A stretch of DNA of 39,962 nt from an uncultured Candidatus Melainabacteria bacterium (GTDB lineage Bacteria > Cyanobacteriota > Vampirovibrionia > Gastranaerophilales > Gastranaerophilaceae): NCBI GenBank assembly GCA_947361615.1, contig CANAJP010000012.1, positions 1-39,962 of the forward strand. Reading direction: 5' to 3'. Under the pieces are notes generated by a model. It saw only the letters and a program-made list of their open reading frames with translations. It made no database searches and had not been told where the DNA came from. Below, piece by piece: positions 7,714 through 16,414 of this stretch. Position 1 is the stretch's first letter, and every line of letters begins with the position of its first letter. A program made the position numbers and the translations under genes.

Positions 7714-7815
7714 CCCGAGAAAATCGCACTTATTTTAGTGTGATTTTCGAGTGGCGTTTAGACAGCGCAGCCACGGGTTGACACACGTGAGTGTGGCAAG
7801 CAGGTGGCGGAGTAC
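7714..7815. repeat. Palindrome plus GC-rich patch between rubrerythrin and dehydrogenase
   Basis: GAAAATC (7719-7725) pairs with GATTTTC (7742-7748), with CACT/AGTG inside. The next 65 bases are GC-rich and hold CACACGTGAGTGTG, an imperfect palindrome. The stretch CGTGAGTGTGGCAAGCAGG loosely resembles CGCGAGTGTCGGGAGCG at 61-76. No gene is visible here. Confidence 0.4.
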
Positions 7816-7820
7816 TGCTT

Positions 7821-8357
7821 TTAGTTTTCGCTATGCTCCATAAAATAACCTTGTGGATGGCCGCAAACAGGACATTTTTTAGGTGCTTCGTTTGAACGGC
7901 TTAGAAAACCGCACTTTGAACATTCCCAGAGAATTTCTTCTTCTTTTTTGAACATTGTTTTATTTTCGACTTCTTCTAATAAAGCTTCAAATCTTTCGTG
8001 GTGCATGCCTTCAATTTCTGCAACATGTCTGAACTGCATCGCAATTTCACGGAAACCCTCTTCTTCTGCTTCTTTAGCAAAAACAGGGTACATTGTATAA
8101 TGTTCGTAAGCTTCGTTTTCAATACAGTCTTTAAGGTTTGTAATTGTGTCAGAAATGTCGCCGTCATGCAGATGTTTAAACCAGACTTTTGCGTGTTCTT
8201 TTTCGTTGTTTGCAGTTTCTTCATAAATTTTAGAAAGTTCTACATAACCTGCCTTTTTCGCTTCGGACGCGTAGAATGTATATTTGTTTCTTGCGTGGCA
8301 TTCGCCTGTAAATGCCGTAAGTAAATTTTTCTCTGTTTTAGAACCGTGAAATTCCAT
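7821..8357 (-). CDS. Rubrerythrin
   Basis: A non-haem diiron peroxidase that detoxifies hydrogen peroxide in anaerobes using electrons from rubredoxin-type donors. It has 178 residues. The N-terminal four-helix ferritin-like domain carries iron-ligand motifs (TGECHARNKY, ETANNEKEHAKVW, ENEAYEHY, EIEGMHHERF). The C-terminal rubredoxin-like domain has two CxxCG knuckles (CSKCG and CPVCGH). The start is ATG 8357, four bases after AAGGAGGG; the frame upstream to 8393 has no site. A TATAAT lies at 8380-8385 on the minus strand, with a weak -35. It suggests an anaerobic or microaerophilic lifestyle. Confidence 0.95.
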   Translation of the reverse strand: MEFHGSKTEKNLLTAFTGECHARNKYTFYASEAKKAGYVELSKIYEETANNEKEHAKVWFKHLHDGDISDTITNLKDCIENEAYEHYTMYPVFAKEAEEEGFREIAMQFRHVAEIEGMHHERFEALLEEVENKTMFKKEEEILWECSKCGFLSRSNEAPKKCPVCGHPQGYFMEHSEN

Positions 8358-8467
8358 TTTTCCCTCCTTGTGTATTTGAATTATAAAATTCACATTGGAT
8401 TTTTACATAAGTAAATATATTTAGGTCATCCGGGCAATTTTTAAGCGCGTTTTGTTTTATTAGAAGT

Positions 8468-8746
8468 ATGGCAGTAGTGTGTTCAGATAGTGTAAATAGT
8501 CATATGAAAACCCCTAAATGGAGCGTGGGTGTTTTGAATGTGCCTGATTCTCATCCTAATGTGGTTTTATATTCACCGCGTCAGGCTGAACATGATTTTC
8601 GCCAGATGGACATGGATATATACCAGAATAGCAGCAAGTATTCTTACCTTGATAATAAAAAGACGCCTAAATCTCTATGGGTATTTTTAGGACTGGGTGG
8701 AAGTTTCGGGCTTTATAAATTAATTAAATGTTTGATGAAAAAATAA
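8468..8746 (+). CDS. Small protein with C-terminal membrane segment, unknown function
   Basis: 92 residues, not recognised. The first 65 residues are polar (WSVGVLNVPDSHPNVVLYSP). Residues about 68-86 (SLWVFLGLGGSFGLYKLI) form one hydrophobic segment followed by a lysine-rich end, as in a tail-anchored protein with the N-terminus in the cytoplasm. There is no clear Shine-Dalgarno sequence before ATG 8468. Divergent from rubrerythrin. A long terminator hairpin follows at 8803-8858, so it is probably transcribed alone. Confidence 0.55.
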   Translation: MAVVCSDSVNSHMKTPKWSVGVLNVPDSHPNVVLYSPRQAEHDFRQMDMDIYQNSSKYSYLDNKKTPKSLWVFLGLGGSFGLYKLIKCLMKK

Positions 8747-8802
8747 CTTTTCATGCTTCTTTTTTGTGATAGAGTATATACTATAAGAGTTAATATTTTG
8801 GG

Positions 8803-8858
8803 AGCCGATAAATAGCGGGTATTCTGATGCCCTAAATTTTATCGGCTTGTTTTTATTT
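8803..8858 (+). terminator. Long intrinsic terminator, two-tier hairpin
   Basis: AGCCGATAAA (8803-8812) pairs with TTTATCGGCT (8838-8847), followed by TTGTTTTTATTT. An inner GGG/CCC stem (8817-8819 with 8830-8832) extends it. The region 8747-8931 holds nothing else I can support. Confidence 0.8.
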
Positions 8859-8931
8859 ATGGAATATGTTAAAATGTTATTGCTCAGGGCGGATGTCAAT
8901 TTTGTTCCTACATTTTTTATAAAAGGGAGAA

Positions 8932-9690
8932 TTGACTCTAACGGACTTGAAGTATACCCGCCGATTTTATAATCGCCAGCGGGAAACGGAATGGTTCGAG
9001 GCGTTCACCCACCTGCGAGACCAGCAGGTAACAAAATCGCGTCCGCTTAGGGCATTTTATAAGGGTTTATGTGGAGGTTTACCATTGGGATTGGCCGATA
9101 GATTTTCGAATAGTACACTGGCTTCTGAGGTGAAAGTTCAACCTGTTCCTGTACATGTTACTCCGCCTAAAGAAACTGTAATGCCGAAAATTCAAATACT
9201 CAAACAACAACTTTTTGAGAAAATTGTTACTATTCCATGCTGGTTTGAATACGATGAGGCTACGCGGTATAACCTTATTATTAAATTTTTGCAGGCAAAA
9301 GATGTTAAGACTCCTGAAATCTTTGCTAAAATCTTGCAGCATTCTATTTTAGGGTTCGGAATTTTTGATGATTATCTTTTAAAAAAAGATGTTAGCGCTA
9401 TTTTTTATGAAGAGGGAGAACCTTTGTTTTACACGCAAGGCGATAGAAATGTTGTAGATACAGCCATTTTACCCGTTGCAAAAGTTCGCTTAGCTGTTCA
9501 AAATATAATAAATATGTCACAATATAGTGATAGGAAAGGCGTTTATGAATTCAGGATTTCTGATTATTGGATTCAACTGCGCGCGGCTGAACATTCTAGA
9601 ATAAAACTTTCTATTCAGCTTGTTAGTGAAGAATTTTTGCAAGAACAGGTTGATAGCGCTAATTTGTCGCTTTTACTTTCGGATTTATAA
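8932..9690 (+). CDS. Orphan CpaF/TadA N-domain-like protein, no ATPase core
   Basis: 252 residues. Residues about 90-235 resemble the N-terminal part of CpaF/TadA secretion ATPases: a helical block, then [20 protein letters not shown] (compare the family's GxGPLexLLaDpeVtEI), [12 protein letters not shown], and a strand pattern ending at [14 protein letters not shown]. The protein ends where Walker A would begin, so it cannot be an ATPase. The first 43 residues come from DNA richer in GC than its surroundings and match nothing I know. The likely start is TTG 8932, five bases after AAGG; no ATG fits. It ends one base before uvrB's ATG, so the two are probably co-transcribed. It might be a pilus or secretion regulator that borrows the N-domain. 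The assignment is by pattern only. Confidence 0.5.
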   Translation: MTLTDLKYTRRFYNRQRETEWFEAFTHLRDQQVTKSRPLRAFYKGLCGGLPLGLADRFSNSTLASEVKVQPVPVHVTPPKETVMPKIQILKQQLFEKIVTIPCWFEYDEATRYNLIIKFLQAKDVKTPEIFAKILQHSILGFGIFDDYLLKKDVSAIFYEEGEPLFYTQGDRNVVDTAILPVAKVRLAVQNIINMSQYSDRKGVYEFRISDYWIQLRAAEHSRIKLSIQLVSEEFLQEQVDSANLSLLLSDL

Positions 9691-9691
9691 T

Positions 9692-11682
9692 ATGAAAAAA
9701 CTGTTTAAAATTAATTCTAAATATTCACCGGCTGGCGACCAGCCAAAAGCTATTGAACAGCTTGTTGACGGCCTTGAAGCGGGGATGGATTCACAAACTC
9801 TGCTCGGGATTACGGGTTCGGGGAAAACTTTTACGATTGCAAATGTAATTGAAAAAATTCAGAAACCGACGCTTATTATCGCACACAATAAAACCCTTGC
9901 TGCACAGTTGTACAACGAATTCAAAGAACTTTTTCCTGAAAATGCCGTTGAATATTTTATCAGTTATTACGATTATTATCAGCCTGAGGCATATATTCCA
10001 AGAACCGATACTTATATCGAAAAAACAGCGTCTATTAACGAAGAGATTGACCGTTTGCGTCATAATACGACCCGAAGTCTTTACGAGCGCAATGATGTAA
10101 TTATTGTTGCATCGGTGAGTTGTATTTACGGTTTAGGATTGCCGGAAAACTATTTCCGAGGTTCTGTTGAGATTAAACTCGGAGATTGCATAGACCGCGA
10201 CGATTTGATTAAACACCTTGTGTCAATTCAGTATTCACGCAATGACCTTGTGCTTGAACGTGCGACATTCCGTGCCCGTGGTGATGTCGTTGAAATTATG
10301 CCGGCTTATGAAAAAGTTGTTACGCGTATTCAATTCTTTGGCGATGAAATCGAGAAAATAGTCAGAATTGATAACGTTACGGGTGAAATTCTGGAAATTT
10401 GCGATAGCGTTGTGATTTATCCTGCTGTTCACTATCTTTCTTATGATGAAAATGTAGATGAAACAATTCAGCTTATCCGTCAGGAACTCAAAAACAGGCT
10501 TGTTGAGTTGAATAACCAGAATAAAATTGTTGAGGCGCAAAGGCTTGAACAACGAGTTAAGTATGATATGGAAATGATTAAGGAGATGGGCTATTGTTCA
10601 GGAATTGAAAACTACTCCAGAATCATTGAACGCCGTCCTGCGGGTTCTGCACCGGCTACGCTTCTCGATTATTTTCAGGGTGATTTTCTTACAGTTATTG
10701 ATGAAAGTCACGTGACGCTTCCACAGTTGAAAGGTATGTCACATGGTGATGCTGCGCGTAAAGAAGTTCTTGTTGATTACGGGTTCAGGCTTCCGTGCGC
10801 GAAAGACAACAGACCGCTTACGAATGACGAATTTTTTGCAAAAGTTGGTAAGAAAATCTATATTTCGGCGACCCCCGGTGAGTTTGAAAAATCAACTTCC
10901 GCGCAGTCTGTTGAGCAAATCATTAGACCTACCGGCCTTGTGGATCCTAAAATACATATTCGTCCGATTGCAACGCAGATTACTGATTTGAAAGCGGAAA
11001 TTCTGAAACGTACAGAAAAGGATGAGCGCGTTTTAATTACGACTCTCACAAAACGAATGGCAGAAGATTTGACGGATTACTTTATTCAAGAGGGAATAAG
11101 GGTTCGTTATCTTCACAGTGAAATTCAGTCAATAGAGCGTGTGGAAATTTTGCGTGACCTGCGTCTTGGCGAATTTGATGTCCTTATCGGTGTAAACCTT
11201 CTGCGTGAGGGGCTTGATATTCCTGAAGTTTCGCTTGTAGCCATAATGGATGCGGACAAGGAGGGCTTCTTACGCTCTGAAACAAGTTTAATTCAGACGA
11301 TTGGCCGTGCCGCGCGTAACGCTTGCGGGGAAGTTATAATGTATGCGGATAAAATAACCGATTCTATGCAAAAAGCGATAGATGAAACCGAACGGCGTCG
11401 TGAAATTCAATTGGCGTATAATAAAAAATACGGAATTATTCCGCAAACTATTAAAAAACCAATTGAAAATAATCTGCTGTCACTCGTTGCAAGTTATCGT
11501 GACCTTGAAGATGTCGTTGCCGAAGAAATGGTTGATATGGGAATTGATACCAAAGATCTGCCGAAACTCATTGATAAACTTGAAAAAGACATGCATAAAG
11601 CTGCTAAAATTCTTGACTTTGAGCGTGCCGCGGAAATTCGTGATAAGTTAAAAAATTACGTGAGATGGTCAAGACTAAATAA
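9692..11682 (+). CDS. uvrB: UvrABC excinuclease subunit B, with apparent 3' frameshift
   Basis: Damage-verifying helicase-like subunit of nucleotide excision repair. It has Walker [11 protein letters not shown], the beta-hairpin [16 protein letters not shown] in motif II, motif [11 protein letters not shown], and a C-terminal UVR motif ([14 protein letters not shown]) that contacts UvrC. As sequenced, the frame runs past the UVR motif for about 90 odd residues, to 11938, antisense to the next gene. One extra A in the A6 run at 11650-11655 would give [13 protein letters not shown] and a stop at 11680-11682, the canonical family ending at about 663 residues. I give that end. It is a sequencing error or a real indel in a homopolymer. 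No Shine-Dalgarno sequence precedes ATG 9692; translation is likely coupled to the upstream gene. Confidence 0.93.
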
Positions 11683-12646
11683 TTATCCTGAACAAAGCGC
11701 CTTTGTTTTCTTCGCTTTCGACTTCGATTTTCCAGCCGTGCATATCACAGAATTTTTTCGTAACCGCAAGCCCAAGACCTGTGGAATTCTCTTTTACCTT
11801 GTTATTTGGCGCCTGCGTAAACTCTTTAAATATACGCTTCTGGCTTTTTTTAGGTATGCCTATTCCGTAATCGCACACTTCAATTATCCTATTTTGGTCA
11901 CTAATCCGTGTCGAAAGTTCTATTTTGTCACCGATTAGTGAAAATTTGATAGCGTTACTTAATAAATTAATTAGAATTTGCGTGGTCTTTCTATAATCCG
12001 CGTTGATAGTAAAATTTTCTATATTTTGTACCAGTTTCAAGTCCTTTTTTTTCAATAACGGTGCGATTGTATTAGTCACTTCAAAAAAGAGTTGTTCAAC
12101 GTCAAATTCCGCGAGGTTCAGAGTGTAATTGTTTTTTGAAAAATCTAATATATCGTTAATCATATTTAAAAGGTTCAGCCCTGATGTTTGAATTTCAAGC
12201 AAAAAGCCTTTTTGTTTTTCATTTAATTCTCCGCCTAAACCCTGCGACATAAGTTCTGAATAGCCGATAATTGCGTTAAGAGGTGTGCGAAGTTCGTGGG
12301 TGACGCTTGCAAAAAAGCTACTTTTCACCTTGCTTTCACTGTCGTGCGTGAGGATTCCTTGTTGAAGCGCCTCAATTTGCGCGGTCATAATCTGTTTAAA
12401 CTCGCGGTTTTTAATTTTCTCGGCAATGATTTCGCTAACAAGTCTGAAAAAGTCATTCTTTTCGGCGTTTTTTAGGCCAAGATACCCAAAGGTTACGCCT
12501 TGAATTTTTAATTCGAATTTGCAATCGCAAGTTTCGGGTGGTTCAGTTTCAAAAAATTCAGCAACAACCCCGCAATTCTCTTTCAAAATCGCAAAAATCT
12601 CGTCTATGTCATCTGTATTTATAATTTTAGATAATGTGGTCAGCAT
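11675..12646 (-). CDS. Soluble histidine kinase, last gene of the Clp-domain operon
   Basis: 323 residues without transmembrane segments. Residues 1-110 form a small N-terminal domain with a strand pattern like GAF or PAS ([19 protein letters not shown]). HisKA has VTHELRTPL with the phospho-acceptor His. HATPase_c has the N box ([12 protein letters not shown]), G1 (CDYGIGI), F box (IFKEFTQA) and G2 ([12 protein letters not shown]), all intact. The start is ATG 12646, which lies inside the end of hpt (20-nt overlap); the longer frame to 12748 is the hpt antiphase reading. No response regulator lies next to it; the nearest is at 22.5 kb. The stop is 8 bases inside the corrected uvrB end. Confidence 0.9.
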   Translation of the reverse strand: MLTTLSKIINTDDIDEIFAILKENCGVVAEFFETEPPETCDCKFELKIQGVTFGYLGLKNAEKNDFFRLVSEIIAEKIKNREFKQIMTAQIEALQQGILTHDSESKVKSSFFASVTHELRTPLNAIIGYSELMSQGLGGELNEKQKGFLLEIQTSGLNLLNMINDILDFSKNNYTLNLAEFDVEQLFFEVTNTIAPLLKKKDLKLVQNIENFTINADYRKTTQILINLLSNAIKFSLIGDKIELSTRISDQNRIIEVCDYGIGIPKKSQKRIFKEFTQAPNNKVKENSTGLGLAVTKKFCDMHGWKIEVESEENKGALFRIII

Positions 12647-13160
12647 AAGCGATATATGGTAAGTTTCTATAGTGTCCGTCGTAGTCAAGTCCGTAGCCGA
12701 CAACGAATTTGTCGTCGATGTCAAAACAGTAATAGTCAGGTGAAACATCTGTTTTTCTGGTCATTTTTTTGTCTAAGAGCGAACAAAAGACGGTGCTTTT
12801 CGTGTGAAAATTCAGATTGATAAAGTCAATTAGAAATTTTGCAGTAAGCCCTGTATCAACGATATCTTCAATAATCATAACGTTTTTGCCGTTCAAATCA
12901 GGGAGTGCAATATCGACCGCGTTAACTTTTCCGCTTGTTGTCGTCGCGCTGCCGTAGCTTGAAAGGCGTATAAATTCCATTTTTACTGGCATATTGAGTT
13001 TTTTTACTAAATCGACGGCAAACATAACCGCACCCTTTAGAACGCAGATAGCATAAACTTCTTCATCTTTGTATATCTCGTTGAGTTTAGCCGCCAATTC
13101 GCCGATTTTGGCTTGAATTTCTTCTTCTGATATTAAAACCTTTAAATCTTTAGTGTTCAT
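12627..13160 (-). CDS. hpt: Hypoxanthine phosphoribosyltransferase
   Basis: Purine salvage: joins hypoxanthine or guanine to PRPP to give IMP or GMP. It has 177 residues, the usual length. The PRPP loop is VMIIEDIVDTGLTA (94-107), the flexible loop region is LSSYGS, and FVVGYGLDYDGHYRNLPYI near the end is the hallmark C-terminal segment that holds the purine. ATG 13160 overlaps the tilS stop by 11 nt, with GGAGAG upstream. The tilS-hpt order is common in bacteria. Confidence 0.95.
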   Translation of the reverse strand: MNTKDLKVLISEEEIQAKIGELAAKLNEIYKDEEVYAICVLKGAVMFAVDLVKKLNMPVKMEFIRLSSYGSATTTSGKVNAVDIALPDLNGKNVMIIEDIVDTGLTAKFLIDFINLNFHTKSTVFCSLLDKKMTRKTDVSPDYYCFDIDDKFVVGYGLDYDGHYRNLPYIAYADHII

Positions 13161-14400
13161 ATATTCTCTCCAATTTTAAAATGTGTGTGGGTTTGTCTTT
13201 AACTTTTATTTTTTCGCTGATACCGCAAAATGGCGCCCAGAGAACTTCTTTGCCATGACAGAGGAACAGCAGTTCATCGCGTTTGTCTTTTGGAATAGCT
13301 TTGTAATTAAGATATTTTTTCAGCTTTTGTGAACCCGTTGCGCCAAGCGGATGGATTATGTCGCCGTCTTCGCGGTGGCGGATTGTGTATCTCGTTATGG
13401 TTGAAAGGTCAACGTATGCAATTCCGTCACTATCCGGTGGAAATTTATCAGGTTTTACTGTGCATTCTTCTATTTTAATGCTATAACTTTGTTTTTTTAT
13501 CAGACGAATTTCTTTTTCGCTTGTAAAAAATAGCACTCCACTCGTAATAGAAAACGTTTTTCCGTTTTTAGTGCGGGCATTTTCGTTGATAAATTCTACG
13601 ATTTTTTCAATGCGTTTTTTGTCATATTCAAATCCGTTTTCGCACAGAAAGTCATAAATGATACGCTTTTGGACAGCAGGCGAAAAGTTTATAAAATTTT
13701 GAGTATTAAACTTGTCTTTCAGTGACGCGATGTATTCTTTTATAATTTCTGAGTCGTTATTGGCGTTTTCGCTTAGATTATTAAGTGCAATTTTTGTATC
13801 AGGATTGATTTTTTCAAGTTCCGGCAGAATATTTTTTCTTATAAAGTTGCGTTTGTACTTTGTGTTCTCATTAGAACTGTCACTGTTTGGTGTTATATTA
13901 TATTCTTTACAATATTGTTCAATCTCCGTGCGATAGATTGTCAAAAGTGGGCGATAGAATATGCCACGAACAGGTGCGATGCCTTTTAAGCCCTCAAGGC
14001 CTGTGCCTTTTGATATTCTATAAAGCAATGTTTCGGCATTATCATCAGCGTTATGAGCCGTAAAGACAACATTTGAGTTGAATTTTTTTGCGCAACATTC
14101 AAAAAAGTCATAGCGCGCTTCGCGCGCCGCTGTTTCTGTTGCGGGAATACCTGCAGAAAGAGTTTCAGAGTAGAATTCTATGCCGTGTGATTTACAGAAA
14201 ATTCGGCAATTTTCTTCTTCACGTTTACTTTCTTCTCCGCGCCAGTTGTGGTTTAAGTGGATTGCAATCGGGTTAAGGTTTAGTTCTAAAAGTACATTCA
14301 ACAGGCACATTGAGTCAAAACCGCCAGAAAACGCAACAAGTACGGTTTGTTCGCCGATTGAATGTTTCTTTAAAAATGCTTCTACATTATTTTTGAGCAT
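13150..14400 (-). CDS. tilS: tRNA(Ile)-lysidine synthetase
   Basis: Converts C34 of the CAU-anticodon isoleucine tRNA to lysidine using ATP and lysine, so that it reads AUA. The N-terminal PP-loop ATPase has SGGFDS (25-30), then HLNHNWRGEES and FTAHNADDNAET. The C-terminal TilS domain includes IRHREDGDIIHPLGATGSQKLK and WAPFCGISEKIKV. It has 416 residues, a normal length. Essential in most bacteria. ATG 14400 overlaps the end of the Clp_N-repeat gene by 14 nt. Confidence 0.95.
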   Translation of the reverse strand: MLKNNVEAFLKKHSIGEQTVLVAFSGGFDSMCLLNVLLELNLNPIAIHLNHNWRGEESKREEENCRIFCKSHGIEFYSETLSAGIPATETAAREARYDFFECCAKKFNSNVVFTAHNADDNAETLLYRISKGTGLEGLKGIAPVRGIFYRPLLTIYRTEIEQYCKEYNITPNSDSSNENTKYKRNFIRKNILPELEKINPDTKIALNNLSENANNDSEIIKEYIASLKDKFNTQNFINFSPAVQKRIIYDFLCENGFEYDKKRIEKIVEFINENARTKNGKTFSITSGVLFFTSEKEIRLIKKQSYSIKIEECTVKPDKFPPDSDGIAYVDLSTITRYTIRHREDGDIIHPLGATGSQKLKKYLNYKAIPKDKRDELLFLCHGKEVLWAPFCGISEKIKVKDKPTHILKLERIYEH

Positions 14401-15742
14401 TTGAGAACTTTTTTACACCCTCTCTTATTTCGACCGAATCAACTCCAAGCTGTTCTAATGCTTTCATTGCAAGGCTTGTAGGCTCAGTTGTGATTGCAAG
14501 CAGCATGTGTGAAGATTCGATTTTTGTCTTGTTTTCTTTTTTTGCTATATGCCATGCGGTTTCAAGAACGCGTTTTGCACGTGTTGTGAAAGTGATTTCG
14601 CGGTCGTAGTATTCATTTCCAAAGCCTACAATGTTTTCAACAACGTCACGTGCTTCTTTGATATTGATTTCAAGTTCTTTAAGCACTTTTGAACCTATTC
14701 CTGTCGGTTCTGCGATAATTCCAAGCAAGAACATTTCAGTACCAACCGTATTTCTTCCAATTCTGCGCGCTTCTTCTTTTGCAAGGCGCAAAATTGTAAG
14801 TGTTTCAGGCATTTGTTTTTCTATAGGTTTAATAATCGCATGGGCCAGATCATCATCAGAAATATGGAATTCTTTAATAATATCGTATGCAACGCCCTTT
14901 TTAGCCTTTAGTATTCCAAGGATAATGTGTTCGGGAAGAACGACGGAAGAACCTAGTTCTTTTGCTGTTTGGAGTGCAAGGTTCATTGTTTTGAATGCGT
15001 TAGGCGTAAAAATAATCTGTCTGCCTGCGTATTCGGAGGTTCTTGATTGAACATTTTTTAATTTTGCATCGAACCCGTCGCTTGTTATACCGAAGTTTTC
15101 TAAGATATTATAAAGGTTTGTACTTTTATCTTCAAGAATAGACGACAAAATTTGTTCTGTCCCAAGAATTTCATAGTTAGAAGTGGACAGTTTCGCAACC
15201 GCACGTTCAAAGACTTTAGCAGACTCTTCGCTATCAAAAATTGCGTCAGTATCGTCGGGTTTGTCTTCTTCTTTTGTTTCATCAGTTTCCGGATGTAGAA
15301 TTCTTTTAATCTTTTTTTGTACCAGTTTTTGCAGGAGTGTTCTGGTTTCTTCAATATTCAGTCCATAGTCGTTTAAAAAATTTATTTTTTGGAATTCTTT
15401 GTAACTAAGAACTGCAAGGAAAAGGTGTTCAAAAAGTACGGTGCTGTTACCTGAAACGTTAGCAAAATCGACAGCCCTTTTTAATAATTCTTTGTACTCT
15501 TCACCAAAGTGCAGGGTTCTGTTATCTGCTTTTGAGCCTTCTAAATCAGGGTAGAATTTTTCAAGCAGATTTTCGTATGTGATATTTTTGTTCTTGAAAA
15601 TTCTGAGCGAAACGCCTTTTGCTTCGCACACAAGTGCCAGTAAAAGGTGTTCGGGCAAGATTACGTTAAAACCGCATTCTCTTGCTATTTCCTGAGATTT
15701 GCTGACTACATTGACAGCCTTTTCCGTAAAACGTTCAAACAA
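14387..15742 (-). CDS. Protein of six Clp_N repeats (three Clp N-domains) without ATPase
   Basis: 451 residues that read as six consecutive Clp_N repeats: about 1-64, 77-141, 169-228, 242-302, 312-372 and 382-445. An acidic linker at 150-168 separates the first pair. Repeats 5 and 6 match ClpC best (ARRIGRNTVGTEMFLLGII and FTTRAKRVLETAWHIAK). Repeats 1 and 4 keep the LPEHLLLAL-type core. No AAA+ domain, Walker motif or ClpP-binding loop follows. In ClpC/ClpA this domain binds adaptors, substrates and phosphoarginine, so a free tandem array could be an adaptor, decoy or substrate-collecting scaffold; that is inference. The start is TTG 15742, seven bases after GAGGAG, which lies in the end of the DUF1292 gene. 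It belongs to the minus-strand operon. Confidence 0.88.
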   Translation of the reverse strand: MFERFTEKAVNVVSKSQEIARECGFNVILPEHLLLALVCEAKGVSLRIFKNKNITYENLLEKFYPDLEGSKADNRTLHFGEEYKELLKRAVDFANVSGNSTVLFEHLFLAVLSYKEFQKINFLNDYGLNIEETRTLLQKLVQKKIKRILHPETDETKEEDKPDDTDAIFDSEESAKVFERAVAKLSTSNYEILGTEQILSSILEDKSTNLYNILENFGITSDGFDAKLKNVQSRTSEYAGRQIIFTPNAFKTMNLALQTAKELGSSVVLPEHIILGILKAKKGVAYDIIKEFHISDDDLAHAIIKPIEKQMPETLTILRLAKEEARRIGRNTVGTEMFLLGIIAEPTGIGSKVLKELEINIKEARDVVENIVGFGNEYYDREITFTTRAKRVLETAWHIAKKENKTKIESSHMLLAITTEPTSLAMKALEQLGVDSVEIREGVKKFSNAQK

Positions 15743-15746
15743 TACT

Positions 15747-15998
15747 TTACTCCTCGTCTTCTAAGCTTTCAATATATTCTGATACTCTTTCAAATTCTTC
15801 ATCATCTTCGATTGTTTCAAAAGAGTAATCTTCACCGTCTTTAATGATTTCCATCAAAACGAGTTCTTCTGTGCCTTTTTCATCTTTTGGCAGAAGTAAT
15901 GCGTAATCTTTGCCTTCAAATTCAATGATGTTGTAAAGCTCAAATCTGACAGGATTGCCTTCTTCGTCGATTGTTTCGATAATTTTGTTTTCTTCCAT
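15747..15998 (-). CDS. DUF1292 (YrzB-like) small acidic protein
   Basis: 83 residues, strongly acidic. The family pattern is clear: IIETIDEEGNPVRFELYNIIEFEGKDYALLLP, then ELVLMEIIKDGEDYSFETIEDDEEFERVSEYI. Function is unknown in the family, but DUF1292 genes usually sit beside ruvX, as here. ATG 15998 has AAAGG upstream, with a longish spacer. Four bases separate its stop from the TTG of the next gene. Confidence 0.88.
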   Translation of the reverse strand: MEENKIIETIDEEGNPVRFELYNIIEFEGKDYALLLPKDEKGTEELVLMEIIKDGEDYSFETIEDDEEFERVSEYIESLEDEE

Positions 15999-16015
15999 AT
16001 TTATTGACCTTTCTT

Positions 16016-16414
16016 TTAGTTATTTCTTGATAAGTATTGTTCTAAGATTATGCCTGCGCTTTCAACATCGACCAAGCCTTTATCTTTTCTAAAATTTATT
16101 TTTTTAGCTTTAAGGTTTTCTTCTGCGGTATCGGAGGTTAGGCGTTCATCTTCAAATATTACTTCAAACCCCTGAATTTGGCCCGCAAAGTCGATACAAT
16201 CCTGAGCCTGAGACCCCTGAGTCCCATCCATGTTATATGGTACACCAATAATAATTTTTTTTACATTGTTTTCTTTTGCAATGTTTACAATTTTGTTTAC
16301 AGAATCGTTATCACGGGCGATATAGCTGTGGCGGTTAGCGATTATGTGAAGGTAGTCGCTTATTGCTATACCGATTCGTTTTGTGCCGACGTCGAGTGCC
16401 ATAATTTTATACAT
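16016..16414 (-). CDS. ruvX: RuvX/YqgF-family nuclease
   Basis: 132 residues of the RNase H-like YqgF family, proposed as a Holliday junction resolvase and linked to 16S pre-rRNA 5' end maturation. MALDVGTKRIGIAISD holds the first catalytic Asp, IIIGVPYNMDGTQGSQA the family signature, FEDERLTS the acidic pair, and VESAGIILEQYL the end. The start is ATG 16414, four bases after GGGGG; the frame upstream to 16444 lies in the neighbouring gene. It overlaps that gene by eight bases. Confidence 0.93.
   Translation of the reverse strand: MYKIMALDVGTKRIGIAISDYLHIIANRHSYIARDNDSVNKIVNIAKENNVKKIIIGVPYNMDGTQGSQAQDCIDFAGQIQGFEVIFEDERLTSDTAEENLKAKKINFRKDKGLVDVESAGIILEQYLSRNN

Noticed and set aside
8803-8858. 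Riboswitch upstream of the CpaF-like gene
   Set aside because: The structure is a plain long hairpin with a T-run and matches no riboswitch class I know; a terminator for the preceding gene explains it.
8859-8987. 42-codon frame before the CpaF-like gene (MEYVKMLLLR start)
   Set aside because: No ribosome binding site, no recognisable content, and it overlaps the next gene's start in another frame. A frameshift joining the two could not be supported.
11683-11938. 90-residue C-terminal extension of UvrB
   Set aside because: It is antisense to the conserved HATPase domain of the convergent kinase, has no family counterpart, and vanishes with one extra A at 11650-11655.
12647-12748. 34-residue N-terminal extension of the second kinase
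   Set aside because: Ser/Thr-rich reading of hpt in another frame; the ATG at 12646 fits operon overlap.
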